Positions 16,749-24,024 of a DNA stretch of 42,162 bases are shown piece after piece (the first letter of the stretch is position 1; each line of letters opens with the position of its first letter). Location: the NCBI GenBank assembly GCA_966211305.1, contig CBIHPC010000034.1, forward strand, positions 1 through 42,162. The letters run 5' to 3'. The position numbers and the translations under genes are program-made. A model generated the notes under the pieces. That model did not search any database. It worked only from the letters and a program-made list of their open reading frames with translations, and was not told where the DNA came from. The stretch is from Niastella sp966211305 (GTDB lineage: Bacteria > Bacteroidota > Bacteroidia > Chitinophagales > Chitinophagaceae).

Positions 16749-17984
16749 ATGATGAAAAAGATTCCCTGGTTCCTTTACTTTATGACCGCTTTGGCGGCAA
16801 CCGCATTTCCCAATTCGCCCTTACCTAAGGGCTGGTGGCGCGCTTCGCTGCTGCGAAACGACGGTAATACCATCGACTTCAATGTGAACATGCAATATAA
16901 GAACGGTAAACCTGTATGGTATATTCGCAATGCGGCTGAAAAAATTGAAGTAACGGCCATCGGGCAAAAGCAGGATTCCATTATTGTTCAGATGCCTTTG
17001 TTTGAATCGGAATTCAGGTTACAACATACCAGCAATACCATCAGCGGCGTGTGGATCAAAAAAACCTCCACGTCAACGCAAATAATGCCGGTAGTGTTTA
17101 CGCCCGGTGTGCAACAACGATACCCGCTGGCAAAACAAACGAAACGAAAAATTGCCGGCCGCTGGGGCGCTACCTTTATTGATGGCAAAAAACAAATGCA
17201 GGCGGTAATAGAGTTCAAACAAACCGGTATTGCACTCACAGGTACCGTATTGACACCCACCGGCGATTACCGTTACCTCGAAGGTGCGGTGCACAACGAT
17301 ACGCTTAAATTGAGCACATTCGATGGAAGCCATGCCTATTATTTCAGGGGTACCATTAACAATGATTCCGTAATTACCGATGGGTTTTATTATTCGGGCG
17401 CTACTTCTGTTGAAACGTGGACGGCCCAAAAGAATGAAAAGGCAAGCATTCCCGATACGCTGTCCGCAGTATATTTGAAACCGGGTGAAGACAGTCTGCA
17501 TTTCCGCTTTCCCGATCTTGACAGCAACATGGTTTCAATAAGCGACGATCGCTTTCGCGATAAAGTGGTCATCGTTCAGATCATGGGCTCCTGGTGCCCG
17601 AACTGTATGGATGAAACAGCGTTCTTAAGTGAATATTACAAAGCCAACAAAAAACGCGGTATTGAAATAGTGGCCCTCGCTTATGAGTACAGCACCGATT
17701 TCAGCCGTTCACAGAAAAGCCTGCGCAAATTTCAGCAGCGCTTCCAAATTACCTACCCCATGCTTATTACCGGGGTAAGAACAATCGATTCACTACGTAC
17801 CGAGAAAACGCTGCCGGAGATAACGCGGATAAAAATGTTCCCTACCACCCTGTTCATTGGCCGCGACGGAAAAATGAAAAAGGCGCATACGGGTTTTAAC
17901 GGTCCCGCCACGGGCGTACATTATGAAGCGTTTAAGAAGGATTTTTACAATACGGTAGACGAATTGCTCAAAGAAGATTTATAG
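16749..17984 (+). CDS. TlpA/ResA-like periplasmic thiol-disulfide oxidoreductase
   Basis: A 411-residue exported protein with a short signal peptide (MMKKIPWFLYFMTALAATAF). The first 250 residues form a beta-rich region typical of Bacteroidota thioredoxin-like proteins. The C-terminal 150 residues are a thioredoxin fold with the redox centre WCPNC (Cys283 and Cys286), GIEIVALAYEY, and the cis-proline loop MFPTTLFIGRDGKM. It should reduce or isomerise disulfides in the periplasm; its partner is unknown. Two adjacent ATG codons at 16749 and 16752 are both possible starts; frames further upstream run into the terminator and add no signal peptide. The gene is convergent with the DUF1080 gene. Confidence 0.88.
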   Translation: MMKKIPWFLYFMTALAATAFPNSPLPKGWWRASLLRNDGNTIDFNVNMQYKNGKPVWYIRNAAEKIEVTAIGQKQDSIIVQMPLFESEFRLQHTSNTISGVWIKKTSTSTQIMPVVFTPGVQQRYPLAKQTKRKIAGRWGATFIDGKKQMQAVIEFKQTGIALTGTVLTPTGDYRYLEGAVHNDTLKLSTFDGSHAYYFRGTINNDSVITDGFYYSGATSVETWTAQKNEKASIPDTLSAVYLKPGEDSLHFRFPDLDSNMVSISDDRFRDKVVIVQIMGSWCPNCMDETAFLSEYYKANKKRGIEIVALAYEYSTDFSRSQKSLRKFQQRFQITYPMLITGVRTIDSLRTEKTLPEITRIKMFPTTLFIGRDGKMKKAHTGFNGPATGVHYEAFKKDFYNTVDELLKEDL

Positions 17985-18143
17985 TTTATGGTTTGTAGTT
18001 TATGGTTATACCCGCAATTTGAAATCACCTGCAAATAGCAAAATCGTATAAAATTAAGCCTCGCACCTTTCTGCTTCAGCAATTAGTAGCGAGGCCAGCA
18101 TTTAAACAACTACAAATCACAAACCATAAACCACAAACACCTA
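17978..18143. repeat. AGTTTATGGTTTG-word inverted repeat between convergent genes
   Basis: The left arm starts at the TlpA-like stop and reads TAGTTTATGGTTTGTAGTTT; the right arm (18108-18143) abuts the DUF1080 stop. The 12-base core GTTTATGGTTTG (17984-17995) pairs perfectly with 18120-18131. Within the loop there is a second perfect pair, GCCTCGC (18058-18064) and GCGAGGC (18089-18095). Confidence 0.65.
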
Positions 18144-18890
18144 AAGTGGCCGGATCCAAATATTTCTGAAACTGGTAGGATTGCCATGGTCCTGCAACAC
18201 CAGCGGTTCTTTATCGCCATGCTTTTCGTACGTGGCAATACCAATATATTGCGTTGCACCCTGTAAGGTGGCATTATTCTGCACCAGTACCCCATTGTGT
18301 AAAACAGTTATACGTGCCTGTGATTTCACCGTACCGTCTTCGTTAAAACGGGGTGCAATAAAGATGACATCATAGGTTTGCCATTCACCCGGACCGCGGC
18401 TTGCATTTACCAGTGGCGGTAATTGCTTATAAATACTTCCTGCCTGTCCGTTGCTATAGGTTCTGTTCTTATATGAATCGAGCACCTGCAGTTCGTAACG
18501 GCCCATGAGGAAAATACCGCTGTTACCGCGGCCCTGGCCATCGCCTTTTACTTCGGCCGGTGTTCTCCACTCAACATGCAGCTGGCAATCGCCAAAACCC
18601 TGTTTGGTATGAATTTCACCGGTGCCAGGCGCTACAGTTAAAATACCACCCTCTACTTTCCATTTGGCCGCACCGTTATCTTTTGCAGCCCATGCACTGG
18701 CATCCTGACCACCAAAAAGAATGATAGCATCTGAAGGTGCGTCTACACTTGTTTTTCCCGGTGTGATCACTTTTGGTTCGGGTTCCCATACCTCTGTTAA
18801 CCGCGGGTCGCCCTGCCGCAGCGGTTGTTGTGCCTGTACGGCATATACGCTAAAAAGAAGGAAAAAGTTTAGCAGGAATCGTTGCGCCAT
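18141..18890 (-). CDS. Secreted DUF1080 (3-keto-disaccharide hydrolase-like) protein
   Basis: A 249-residue exported protein with signal peptide (MAQRFLLNFFLLFSVYAVQAQ). The body is a DUF1080 concanavalin-like beta sandwich: DAIILFGGQDASAWAAKDNG, WKVEGGILTVAPGTGEIHTK, FGDCQLHVEWRTPAEVKGDG, GRGNSGIFLMGRYELQVLDS, GEWQTYDVIF and the C-terminal NIWIRPL. These are the best conserved blocks of the family. DUF1080 members are periplasmic and some cleave 3-keto-glucosides produced by sugar oxidases; the substrate here is unknown. It stands alone, so the context does not narrow the role. Confidence 0.88.
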   Translation of the reverse strand: MAQRFLLNFFLLFSVYAVQAQQPLRQGDPRLTEVWEPEPKVITPGKTSVDAPSDAIILFGGQDASAWAAKDNGAAKWKVEGGILTVAPGTGEIHTKQGFGDCQLHVEWRTPAEVKGDGQGRGNSGIFLMGRYELQVLDSYKNRTYSNGQAGSIYKQLPPLVNASRGPGEWQTYDVIFIAPRFNEDGTVKSQARITVLHNGVLVQNNATLQGATQYIGIATYEKHGDKEPLVLQDHGNPTSFRNIWIRPL

Positions 18891-18944
18891 TTGTTGTCGT
18901 TTTTACAATTGAAAATGGGAAGTTAGGGAATTAGCTGCATGCTG

Positions 18945-19070
18945 CAAGCAGGTTGACAAGTTGATATGTTGACAGGTTGACAAGGGAATTATAATTCAAG
19001 ACCGCGGCAAGCAGGTTGACAAGTTTATATATTGACTCGTTGATAAGGGAATTTCAATTTAAAACCGCTG
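18945..19070. repeat. 63-base tandem duplication carrying family-B words
   Basis: Two copies, 18945-19007 and 19008-19070, share CAAGCAGGTTGACAAG, a central TATAT segment, AAGGGAATT and a closing GACCGC/AAACCGC. About four fifths of positions match. Each copy contains GTTGACAAGTTGATATG-type words. Confidence 0.7.
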
Positions 19071-19099
19071 ATTACATTATTAACTCATCACTTCTCAGG

Positions 19100-19187
19100 T
19101 TTTCCATTATCAACTTTATTAACTCTGTCAATTTTTCAACTCCCGGCCAACTCGTCAACCTGTTAACTTGTTAACTCGTCGACTTAT
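19100..19187. repeat. Family-B right arm ending at the acylphosphatase stop codon
   Basis: Words ATCAACTTTATTAACTC, CCAACTCGTCAACCTG and TTAACTTGTTAACTCGTCG run up to the acylphosphatase stop (complement of 19184-19186). They are in reverse orientation to the 63-base tandem units at 18945-19070, so the two together form a long imperfect inverted repeat. Confidence 0.6.
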
Positions 19188-19456
19188 CGCTGTATAACAA
19201 ACCCCATGAACACCTCATCCGCTACCTGTTCAACATTTACCGAAGTCACTTTCGCGTGAACCGGCCCCTGTTTGCACCATTGCACCAACTGATGAAGCAC
19301 GTCGGGCGTACCGGTGGCCAGGATGTGCACATTGCCATCGGGCAGGTTTTTAACGATGCCGGAGATGCCCAGATCCAATGCCTTTTCTTTTGTGCTTTGC
19401 CGGTAATAAACTCCCTGCACAATACCGCTTACTGTAATGGAGATGGTCTGTAACAT
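19184..19456 (-). CDS. acyP: Acylphosphatase
   Basis: A 90-residue protein with the complete acylphosphatase signature. The phosphate-binding loop GIVQGVYYRQST supplies the catalytic Arg19, and VKNLPDGNVHI supplies the catalytic Asn37. The final strand VFMGFVIQR closes the ferredoxin-like fold. It hydrolyses carboxyl-phosphate bonds such as those of acetyl phosphate or 1,3-bisphosphoglycerate in the cytoplasm. The length is typical (90-100). It is monocistronic and its stop codon is embedded in a repeat arm. Confidence 0.93.
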   Translation of the reverse strand: MLQTISITVSGIVQGVYYRQSTKEKALDLGISGIVKNLPDGNVHILATGTPDVLHQLVQWCKQGPVHAKVTSVNVEQVADEVFMGFVIQR

Positions 19457-19655
19457 ATGCCGAAATTAACAGGTATTGAGAAATTTTAGCCATCAACCGC
19501 AATAAATAAGCCACATATTACGCGTAATAATCTTATGAACAACACTGGTTATCAACCGTCAACAACGCATTAAACACACAAAAACGACAAGAACGCCTTC
19601 TTCTGTTAGGGACACTGATAAATTTTATTATTTTTATCGTTAATAAGCGATCCAT

Positions 19656-20303
19656 ATGCCCCTGCGTAATGTGATAAAATACATTACCCTGATCGTGGTT
19701 ATTTCTTTTATAATGGCCTGGTTGGGACAATACATCCTGTATCACTATAATATAGCTGAAGCAGTGTGTATGACCAACGACTGCCCTGACACGACCAAAA
19801 ACACCATCATCGGCACCTCTTTCGTGATCCTTCTTTTCAGTGCGGTATATCTTGTATTCATCAATCGCGATCTGTCAGATAGTCCGGGTATGGAAGTAAG
19901 CATTCTGCTAAGCTGCCTTATCCTGAACTTTATCTACTTTGATAATACCAATGCTTTTCTCAGCCTTATTCCTTACAATATCGTCAGCGTATTTTTCTAT
20001 TACCGGGTAAAGAAAGAGCTCAGCAAACCGTTTGCATTATATACATTCATTATGCAGGAGATCTTCCTGGTGTTATTGCTGGTTTGCACCTATGTATATC
20101 TCGATGAATTGTTTGTTACGAAAGGATTGCCCCGGGATACCGTTCTGCCAACCGGCTCAGAAAAAATGATGGGCCGTATTTTCCACTTCCTGGTGTGGAC
20201 GGTCTTTATCTTACACGTGGTTTATCTCAGCTTCAAGTTTGTGTTCAAAAAGCAGATCCTGAAGTATATCTCTTACAATTTTAATAAAGGGCCGTTGCCG
20301 TAG
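19656..20303 (+). CDS. Uncharacterised multi-pass membrane protein
   Basis: A 215-residue protein with about five to six hydrophobic helices: residues near 5-30 (YITLIVVISFIMAWLGQYIL), 50-68 (GTSFVILLFSAVYLVFI), 80-117 (two close helices, including LIPYNIVSVFFYY), 125-147 (MQEIFLVLLLVCTYVYL), and 177-200 (FLVWTVFILHVVYLSF). The loop after the first helix contains two cysteines in VCMTNDCPD, probably outside the cytoplasm. I do not recognise the family. The neighbours on both sides point the other way, so no operon context is available. Confidence 0.7.
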   Translation: MPLRNVIKYITLIVVISFIMAWLGQYILYHYNIAEAVCMTNDCPDTTKNTIIGTSFVILLFSAVYLVFINRDLSDSPGMEVSILLSCLILNFIYFDNTNAFLSLIPYNIVSVFFYYRVKKELSKPFALYTFIMQEIFLVLLLVCTYVYLDELFVTKGLPRDTVLPTGSEKMMGRIFHFLVWTVFILHVVYLSFKFVFKKQILKYISYNFNKGPLP

Positions 20304-20312
20304 GGAGGTAAA

Positions 20313-20504
20313 ATGCAGCTTAAGGCTGAAAGTTTAAAGCCAAAAGCAAATACAGCTACAAGCTTCAGGCGCGAATACAGGCGAAAGCCAAAAGCCAAAG
20401 CTGGACAGGAAAACGAAAACGCCTTTATGCCTTTCTGCCTTACTCGTTGCCTTGTTGCCTTTATGCCCTGTTACCTTTATGCCTTTTTGCCTTCTTCAAA
20501 CACT
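20313..20504. repeat. Family-D (AGGCAAAAAGGC) repeats spanning the end of the OsmC gene
   Basis: The left part has words like AAAGCCAAAAGC and GCGAAAGCCAAAAGCCAAAG. The right part, 20421-20504, has GCCTTTATGCCTTTCTGCC, GTTGCCTTGTTGCC and ACCTTTATGCCTTTTTGCC. The last codons and stop of the OsmC gene (GGC AAA AAG GCA TAA on the minus strand) are themselves one copy of the word. Confidence 0.65.
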
Positions 20505-20977
20505 GATCGTTCGGCAATTTTATAAATAGGCTTGTGATGAACCGGGAAGTTGCAGGAGCTGGCAATAAAACATAAAGCATTCGCCTTTTCATGAAGCGCA
20601 TCGGCTTTTTCAATCATTTCTTCACTGGCGAGGGTAATGACGGGGAATAAGGTCACTTCGGTAAAGTGCCCGCCGCCATCGGCGGTTTCCTCCATAGTGC
20701 CGGCAGCGTCATCAACATATTCCACCACAATTACACCGGCAGCAGCGCACAAATGCAAATACCACAACATATGACAGGAAGAGAGTGAGGCTACCAGCAG
20801 CTCTTCAGGATTATACCGGCCGGGATCGCCGCGAAAGGAAGGATCGGAAGAGCCCGGGATCTGTGGTTTGCCGGGGGTTGCAATGACATGGTTACGGTCG
20901 TATGCGGTATAGGAAGAAGTCCCTTTTCCCCGGTTGCCCGTCCAGGTAATATTCACTTTGTAATGATGCGCTTTCAT
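20477..20977 (-). CDS. OsmC-family peroxiredoxin
   Basis: A 166-residue OsmC/Ohr-type protein. The two redox cysteines are visible in ASLSSCHMLWYLHLCA and in ALCFIASSCNFPV, separated by about 65 residues as in thiol-dependent hydroperoxide reductases. The central PEELLVASLSSCHM motif is the most conserved part of the family. It should detoxify organic hydroperoxides, with a homodimeric fold, in the cytoplasm. A small secreted-type peptide gene lies 15 bases upstream on the same strand. The last three codons and the stop belong to a repeat array, so the C-terminal EGKKA may be shaped by repeat expansion. Confidence 0.88.
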   Translation of the reverse strand: MKAHHYKVNITWTGNRGKGTSSYTAYDRNHVIATPGKPQIPGSSDPSFRGDPGRYNPEELLVASLSSCHMLWYLHLCAAAGVIVVEYVDDAAGTMEETADGGGHFTEVTLFPVITLASEEMIEKADALHEKANALCFIASSCNFPVHHKPIYKIAERSVFEEGKKA

Positions 20978-20992
20978 AGCAGCAATTTACGA

Positions 20993-21127
20993 TTATTGCC
21001 AGTGAAAAACAGTCGACGGCGGAGCGGTCTTTTGCACGGGAGCTGATGGGGTGCACCGGATAAACCAGGCCATAAACAGCAGCAGGAGCAGGATTACAAA
21101 TCGTTGGGCGCGAGATCGGTTTGGCAT
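20993..21127 (-). CDS. Small 44-residue membrane or lipoprotein-like protein upstream of osmC
   Basis: An ATG-initiated frame of 44 codons begins with a basic segment (MPNRSRAQR), continues with a hydrophobic helix (FVILLLLLFMAWFIRC), and ends in a proline-rich tail (TPSAPVQKTAPP...HWQ). This is the layout of a small signal-anchored or lipidated peptide. The stop is 15 bases from the OsmC start, so both are probably co-transcribed. I know no family for it. Chance hydrophobic frames of this size do occur, which limits confidence. Confidence 0.45.
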   Translation of the reverse strand: MPNRSRAQRFVILLLLLFMAWFIRCTPSAPVQKTAPPSTVFHWQ

Positions 21128-21241
21128 GTCTTAAGGTTTAAGTAGGAGATTCGCGTTTCTCTAAGTTACACATTATTAAACGGATGTGACAAAATATATT
21201 TTCCCGGCCACGGAAAAACCGCCGGCTTCACAAAAAAATAT

Positions 21242-21271
21242 TTTGCCGTAACATGGTAAGTAGTATTTTTG
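21242..21271 (+). promoter_or_regulatory. his operon promoter (-33 TTTG and -7 TATTTTTG)
   Basis: TTTG at 21242-21245 and TATTTTTG at 21264-21271 match both parts of the Bacteroidota housekeeping promoter, with 18 bases between. The leader peptide ATG follows only ten bases after the -7 box, so the 5' leader is predicted to be about 3-6 bases. Confidence 0.7.
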
Positions 21272-21281
21272 CGCCTCAATT

Positions 21282-21332
21282 ATGACAATATTCACTCATA
21301 CACACCATCATCATACTTACCTCAGCAGGTAG
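21282..21332 (+). CDS. hisL: Histidine operon leader peptide (MTIFTHTHHHHTYLSR)
   Basis: A 16-codon frame contains five His codons, four of them consecutive (residues 8-11), and ends in TAG at 21330-21332. A strong intrinsic terminator follows 33 bases later, and hisG begins 62 bases after that. Such a run of His codons ahead of a terminator is the classic sign of translational attenuation: scarce His-tRNA stalls the ribosome on the His codons and changes the downstream fold. Too short for automated gene callers. Frame and peptide were read directly. Confidence 0.9.
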   Translation: MTIFTHTHHHHTYLSR

Positions 21333-21394
21333 GCCGATGGTGCTTTATGTAGTGCCAGATATTTAAAAGGGCTTACCGCTGGTAAGCCCTTTTT
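21303..21394 (+). promoter_or_regulatory. his attenuator: alternative RNA structures
   Basis: Competing pairings can be written out. Terminating state: CACCATC (21303-21309, inside the His codons) with GATGGTG (21336-21342), and TACCT (21318-21322) with AGGTA (21327-21331), which hides the segment AGCAGGTAGGCC; the terminator at 21365-21394 then forms. Antiterminating state: AGCAGGTAGGCC (21324-21335) pairs with GGGCTTACCGCT (21369-21380) using AGC, GGTA, a G-U pair and GCC, with one bulged A, which destroys the terminator. A ribosome stalled on the His run covers the early partners and favours this state. Confidence 0.8.
21365..21394 (+). terminator. his attenuator terminator hairpin
   Basis: AAAAGGGCTTACC (21365-21377), loop GCT, and GGTAAGCCCTTTT (21381-21393) form a perfect 13-pair stem with a following T stretch. 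It stands before hisG, so it must be conditional. Confidence 0.93.
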
Positions 21395-21455
21395 ATTTTA
21401 AACCGGTCCTGAAAACAAGCGTTAGCTCGGCAGGACAAAAAACAAGAGATTCAAA

Positions 21456-22310
21456 ATGAAACTTCGGATTGCTATTCAGAAATCGGGTCGCCTGTATGAA
21501 GATTCCGTACAACTCCTGAAAGAATGCGGCATTGCCTTACGTAATGTAAAAGACCGGCTGAAAACGGAAGCAGATAATTTTCCCCTGGAAGTTTTCTTTC
21601 TGCGCGACGATGATATTCCGCAATACGTTGAAGATGGCGTTGCCGATATTGGCATAGTGGGTGAGAACGTGTTGTATGAGAAAAACAAGAAAGCGGAGAT
21701 CGTTGAAAAACTGGGTTTTGGCAAATGCCGTCTTTCCGTAGCCATCCCCCGCAGCCAGCAATACGAAGGCATCCGCTCGCTGGAAGGCAAACGAATTGCC
21801 ACCAGCTACCCCTTCCTCGTTAATGAATTCCTCGCTAAAAATAATGTACAGGCCGAGATCCACGAGATCAGCGGTTCTGTTGAAATTGCCCCCGGCATCG
21901 GCCTCGCCGATGTAGTGGCCGACCTGGTAAGCAGCGGTTCTACCCTCATGATGAATGGCCTGAAAGAAGTGGAAGTGTTGTTACAGTCACAGGCCGTGCT
22001 CATTCGCAATAACAATCTCGATACCGAACAACAAAAGCTGCTCGACAAACTGGTGTTCCGCATCAGATCGGTAAAGAAAGCCAATAACAACAAGTACATT
22101 TTATTGAACGCCCCCAATGATAAAGTAAAAGAGATCATTGCCCTGCTGCCCGGCATGAAAAGCCCTACGGTGTTACCGCTGGCCGAAGCCGGCTGGAGCA
22201 GCGTGCACAGCGTACTGAGCGAAGATACCTTCTGGGATATCATTGAACAGTTGAAAGCGGCCGGCGCCCAGGGAATTCTGGTGGTGCCCATCGAAAAAAT
22301 GATCATGTAA
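21456..22310 (+). CDS. hisG: ATP phosphoribosyltransferase, long form
   Basis: A 284-residue enzyme catalysing the first committed step of histidine synthesis, joining PRPP and ATP. The catalytic part is marked by LRIAIQKSGRLYEDSVQLLK, FLRDDDIPQYVEDGVADIGIVGENVL and the phosphate loop segment ADVVADLVSSGSTLMMNGL. The C-terminal 75 residues (NNNKYILLNAPNDKVKEIIA, LPGMKSPTVLPL, GAQGILVVPIEKM) are the regulatory ACT-like domain of the long form, so it should be hexameric, inhibited by histidine, and independent of HisZ. It is the first structural gene after the attenuator. Confidence 0.96.
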   Translation: MKLRIAIQKSGRLYEDSVQLLKECGIALRNVKDRLKTEADNFPLEVFFLRDDDIPQYVEDGVADIGIVGENVLYEKNKKAEIVEKLGFGKCRLSVAIPRSQQYEGIRSLEGKRIATSYPFLVNEFLAKNNVQAEIHEISGSVEIAPGIGLADVVADLVSSGSTLMMNGLKEVEVLLQSQAVLIRNNNLDTEQQKLLDKLVFRIRSVKKANNNKYILLNAPNDKVKEIIALLPGMKSPTVLPLAEAGWSSVHSVLSEDTFWDIIEQLKAAGAQGILVVPIEKMIM

Positions 22311-22472
22311 GCCAATAAGCAATTGGCAATAAGCAATAAAACCAATTGGCGATAGACACGAGGCAAAAAGCCAAAAAAGCATAGATAATTGCAATAAGCC
22401 CAGGTAAAAAATAGTAAGTGTGTATGATCTTTGCAAGTCCTTGCCTATTGCTCATTGCAAATTGCCAATTGA
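22311..22472. repeat. CAATTGGCAATAAGC-word inverted repeat between hisG and hisD
   Basis: The left arm begins immediately after the hisG stop (GCCAATAAGCAATTGGCAAT and further copies, to 22350). The right arm at 22442-22472 has TATTGCTCATTGCAAATTGCC. The 11-base core CAATTGGCAAT (22320-22330) pairs perfectly with 22461-22471. It lies within an operon, between co-transcribed genes. Confidence 0.65.
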
Positions 22473-22501
22473 TTTCCTGACCAACTTCAAAAAACTATAA
22501 A

Positions 22502-23773
22502 ATGCAAATTTATCAGAATCCCAACCGGAGCGAATGGAAGGCGTTGCTGCAACGGCCGGCCATGAATACGGAAGCGCTGGAAGGTTCGGTAAAAAACATA
22601 CTTCAGGAAGTAAAACAACAGGGCGATGCCGCGGTAAAAAAGTTCACACAGCAGTTTGATAAAGCTACTATCAACAACCTGCTTGTAGCAGAAGATGAAT
22701 TTATAACCGCACAGGAATCGCTCGATCCCAAACTGAAAGCAGCGATCCTTTCGGCCAAAGTAAATATTGAAACATTTCATAAGGCGCAGCTCACTACCCC
22801 TGAAGTTATAGAAACCATGCCCGGTGTTCAATGCTGGCGTAAGAACGTAGCTATTGAAAAAGTTGGCTTATATATTCCCGGCGGCACCGCCCCCCTTTTT
22901 TCTACTATCCTGATGTTAGGCATTCCGGCCAAACTCGCCGGTTGTAAAGAGATCATCCTGTGCTCGCCACCCGATGCCAATGCACAACTGCATCCCGCTA
23001 TTTTATTTGCAGCCAAGGCCGTGGGCATTACCAAAGTATTTAAAGCGGGCGGCGTACAGGCCATTGGGGCTATGGCTTATGGTACGGAGACCATTCCTGC
23101 CGTTTCAAAAATTTTCGGTCCGGGTAACCAATATGTAACCTGCGCCAAACAGCTGGTGCAACAGGACCGACTGGCCATCGATATGCCCGCCGGCCCCAGT
23201 GAAGTGGCGGTATATGCCGATGAAACGGCCAATGCCGCCTTTGTTGCCGCCGATCTGTTAAGCCAGGCCGAACATGGCGCCGATAGCCAGGTAGTGCTGG
23301 TAAGCTGCGCACAAGCCGTTGTGAACAGTATAGAACAGGAGATCAATAAACAGGTGGCTGAACTGCCGAGAAAAGATATTGCGGTAAAGGCATTGGACAA
23401 CAGCAAGCTGATATTGGTGAACAATGAAGCCGAAGCCATCGATCTGCTGAACGAATACGCACCTGAACATCTTATTTTAAGCTGCAATAACCCTGAAGAA
23501 ATAGCCGATAAAATTATCAATGCCGGTTCTGTTTTCCTGGGTCATTATTCGCCCGAAAGTGTAGGCGATTATGCCAGCGGCACCAACCATACCCTGCCAA
23601 CCAATGGCTATGCCAAAGCATACAGCGGGGTAAGCGTTGACAGTTTTGTAAAAAAGATCACCTTTCAACAATTAACACAGGAAGGATTGAAGAAAATCAG
23701 CAAAACAGTGATCGCTATGGCGGAAGCTGAAGGACTACAAGCCCATGCTAACGCGGTAAAGGTTAGATTATAG
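22502..23773 (+). CDS. hisD: Histidinol dehydrogenase
   Basis: A 423-residue zinc enzyme performing the last two oxidations from histidinol to histidine with NAD. Landmarks are the KVGLYIPGGTAPLFSTILML block, the signature GPGNQYVTCAKQLVQ, DMPAGPSEVAVYADE, LLSQAEHGADSQ (zinc-binding Gln and His), YAPEHLIL, and LPTNGYAKAYSGVSVDSFVKKIT at the C-terminus. The length is typical (about 430). It follows hisG by 191 bases that are filled with a word-repeat inverted pair. Confidence 0.96.
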   Translation: MQIYQNPNRSEWKALLQRPAMNTEALEGSVKNILQEVKQQGDAAVKKFTQQFDKATINNLLVAEDEFITAQESLDPKLKAAILSAKVNIETFHKAQLTTPEVIETMPGVQCWRKNVAIEKVGLYIPGGTAPLFSTILMLGIPAKLAGCKEIILCSPPDANAQLHPAILFAAKAVGITKVFKAGGVQAIGAMAYGTETIPAVSKIFGPGNQYVTCAKQLVQQDRLAIDMPAGPSEVAVYADETANAAFVAADLLSQAEHGADSQVVLVSCAQAVVNSIEQEINKQVAELPRKDIAVKALDNSKLILVNNEAEAIDLLNEYAPEHLILSCNNPEEIADKIINAGSVFLGHYSPESVGDYASGTNHTLPTNGYAKAYSGVSVDSFVKKITFQQLTQEGLKKISKTVIAMAEAEGLQAHANAVKVRL

Positions 23774-23786
23774 CTAGTGAAATTCT

Positions 23787-23830
23787 AAGTTGTTCAGTTA
23801 TTCAGTTGTTCAGTTCATAGTTCAAAGTTC
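23787..23830. repeat. Family-C (TTCAGTTGTTCAGTTATTC) arm after hisD
   Basis: Repeated words GTTGTTCAGTTATTCAG and GTTCATAGTTCAAAGTTC lie just downstream of the hisD stop. A clear opposing arm was not found before hisC. The same family forms a full inverted repeat after hisB. Confidence 0.55.
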
Positions 23831-24024
23831 TTTTATTCGAAACTTAAAAGCATCTGCAGGTATCGCTATTGATGCTGTTTGTAGTCTATGGCTGCTGTTT
23901 GTCTAAATTTTATTGACAGGCCGGCTACAGGCGTTAAAATTGCGGTTTTCGCGAAGCGTATTTGCCGATTGCCGTTTCACAGCCTGCCCTGCAAAAGCCG
24001 GGGTTTCACGACAATTAACATATT

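Noticed and set aside
21303..21342. His leader hairpins considered as a riboswitch or T-box
   Set aside because: There is no T-box specifier loop or conserved TGGNACC bulge; the five His codons in a short frame followed by competing hairpins point to ribosome-mediated attenuation.
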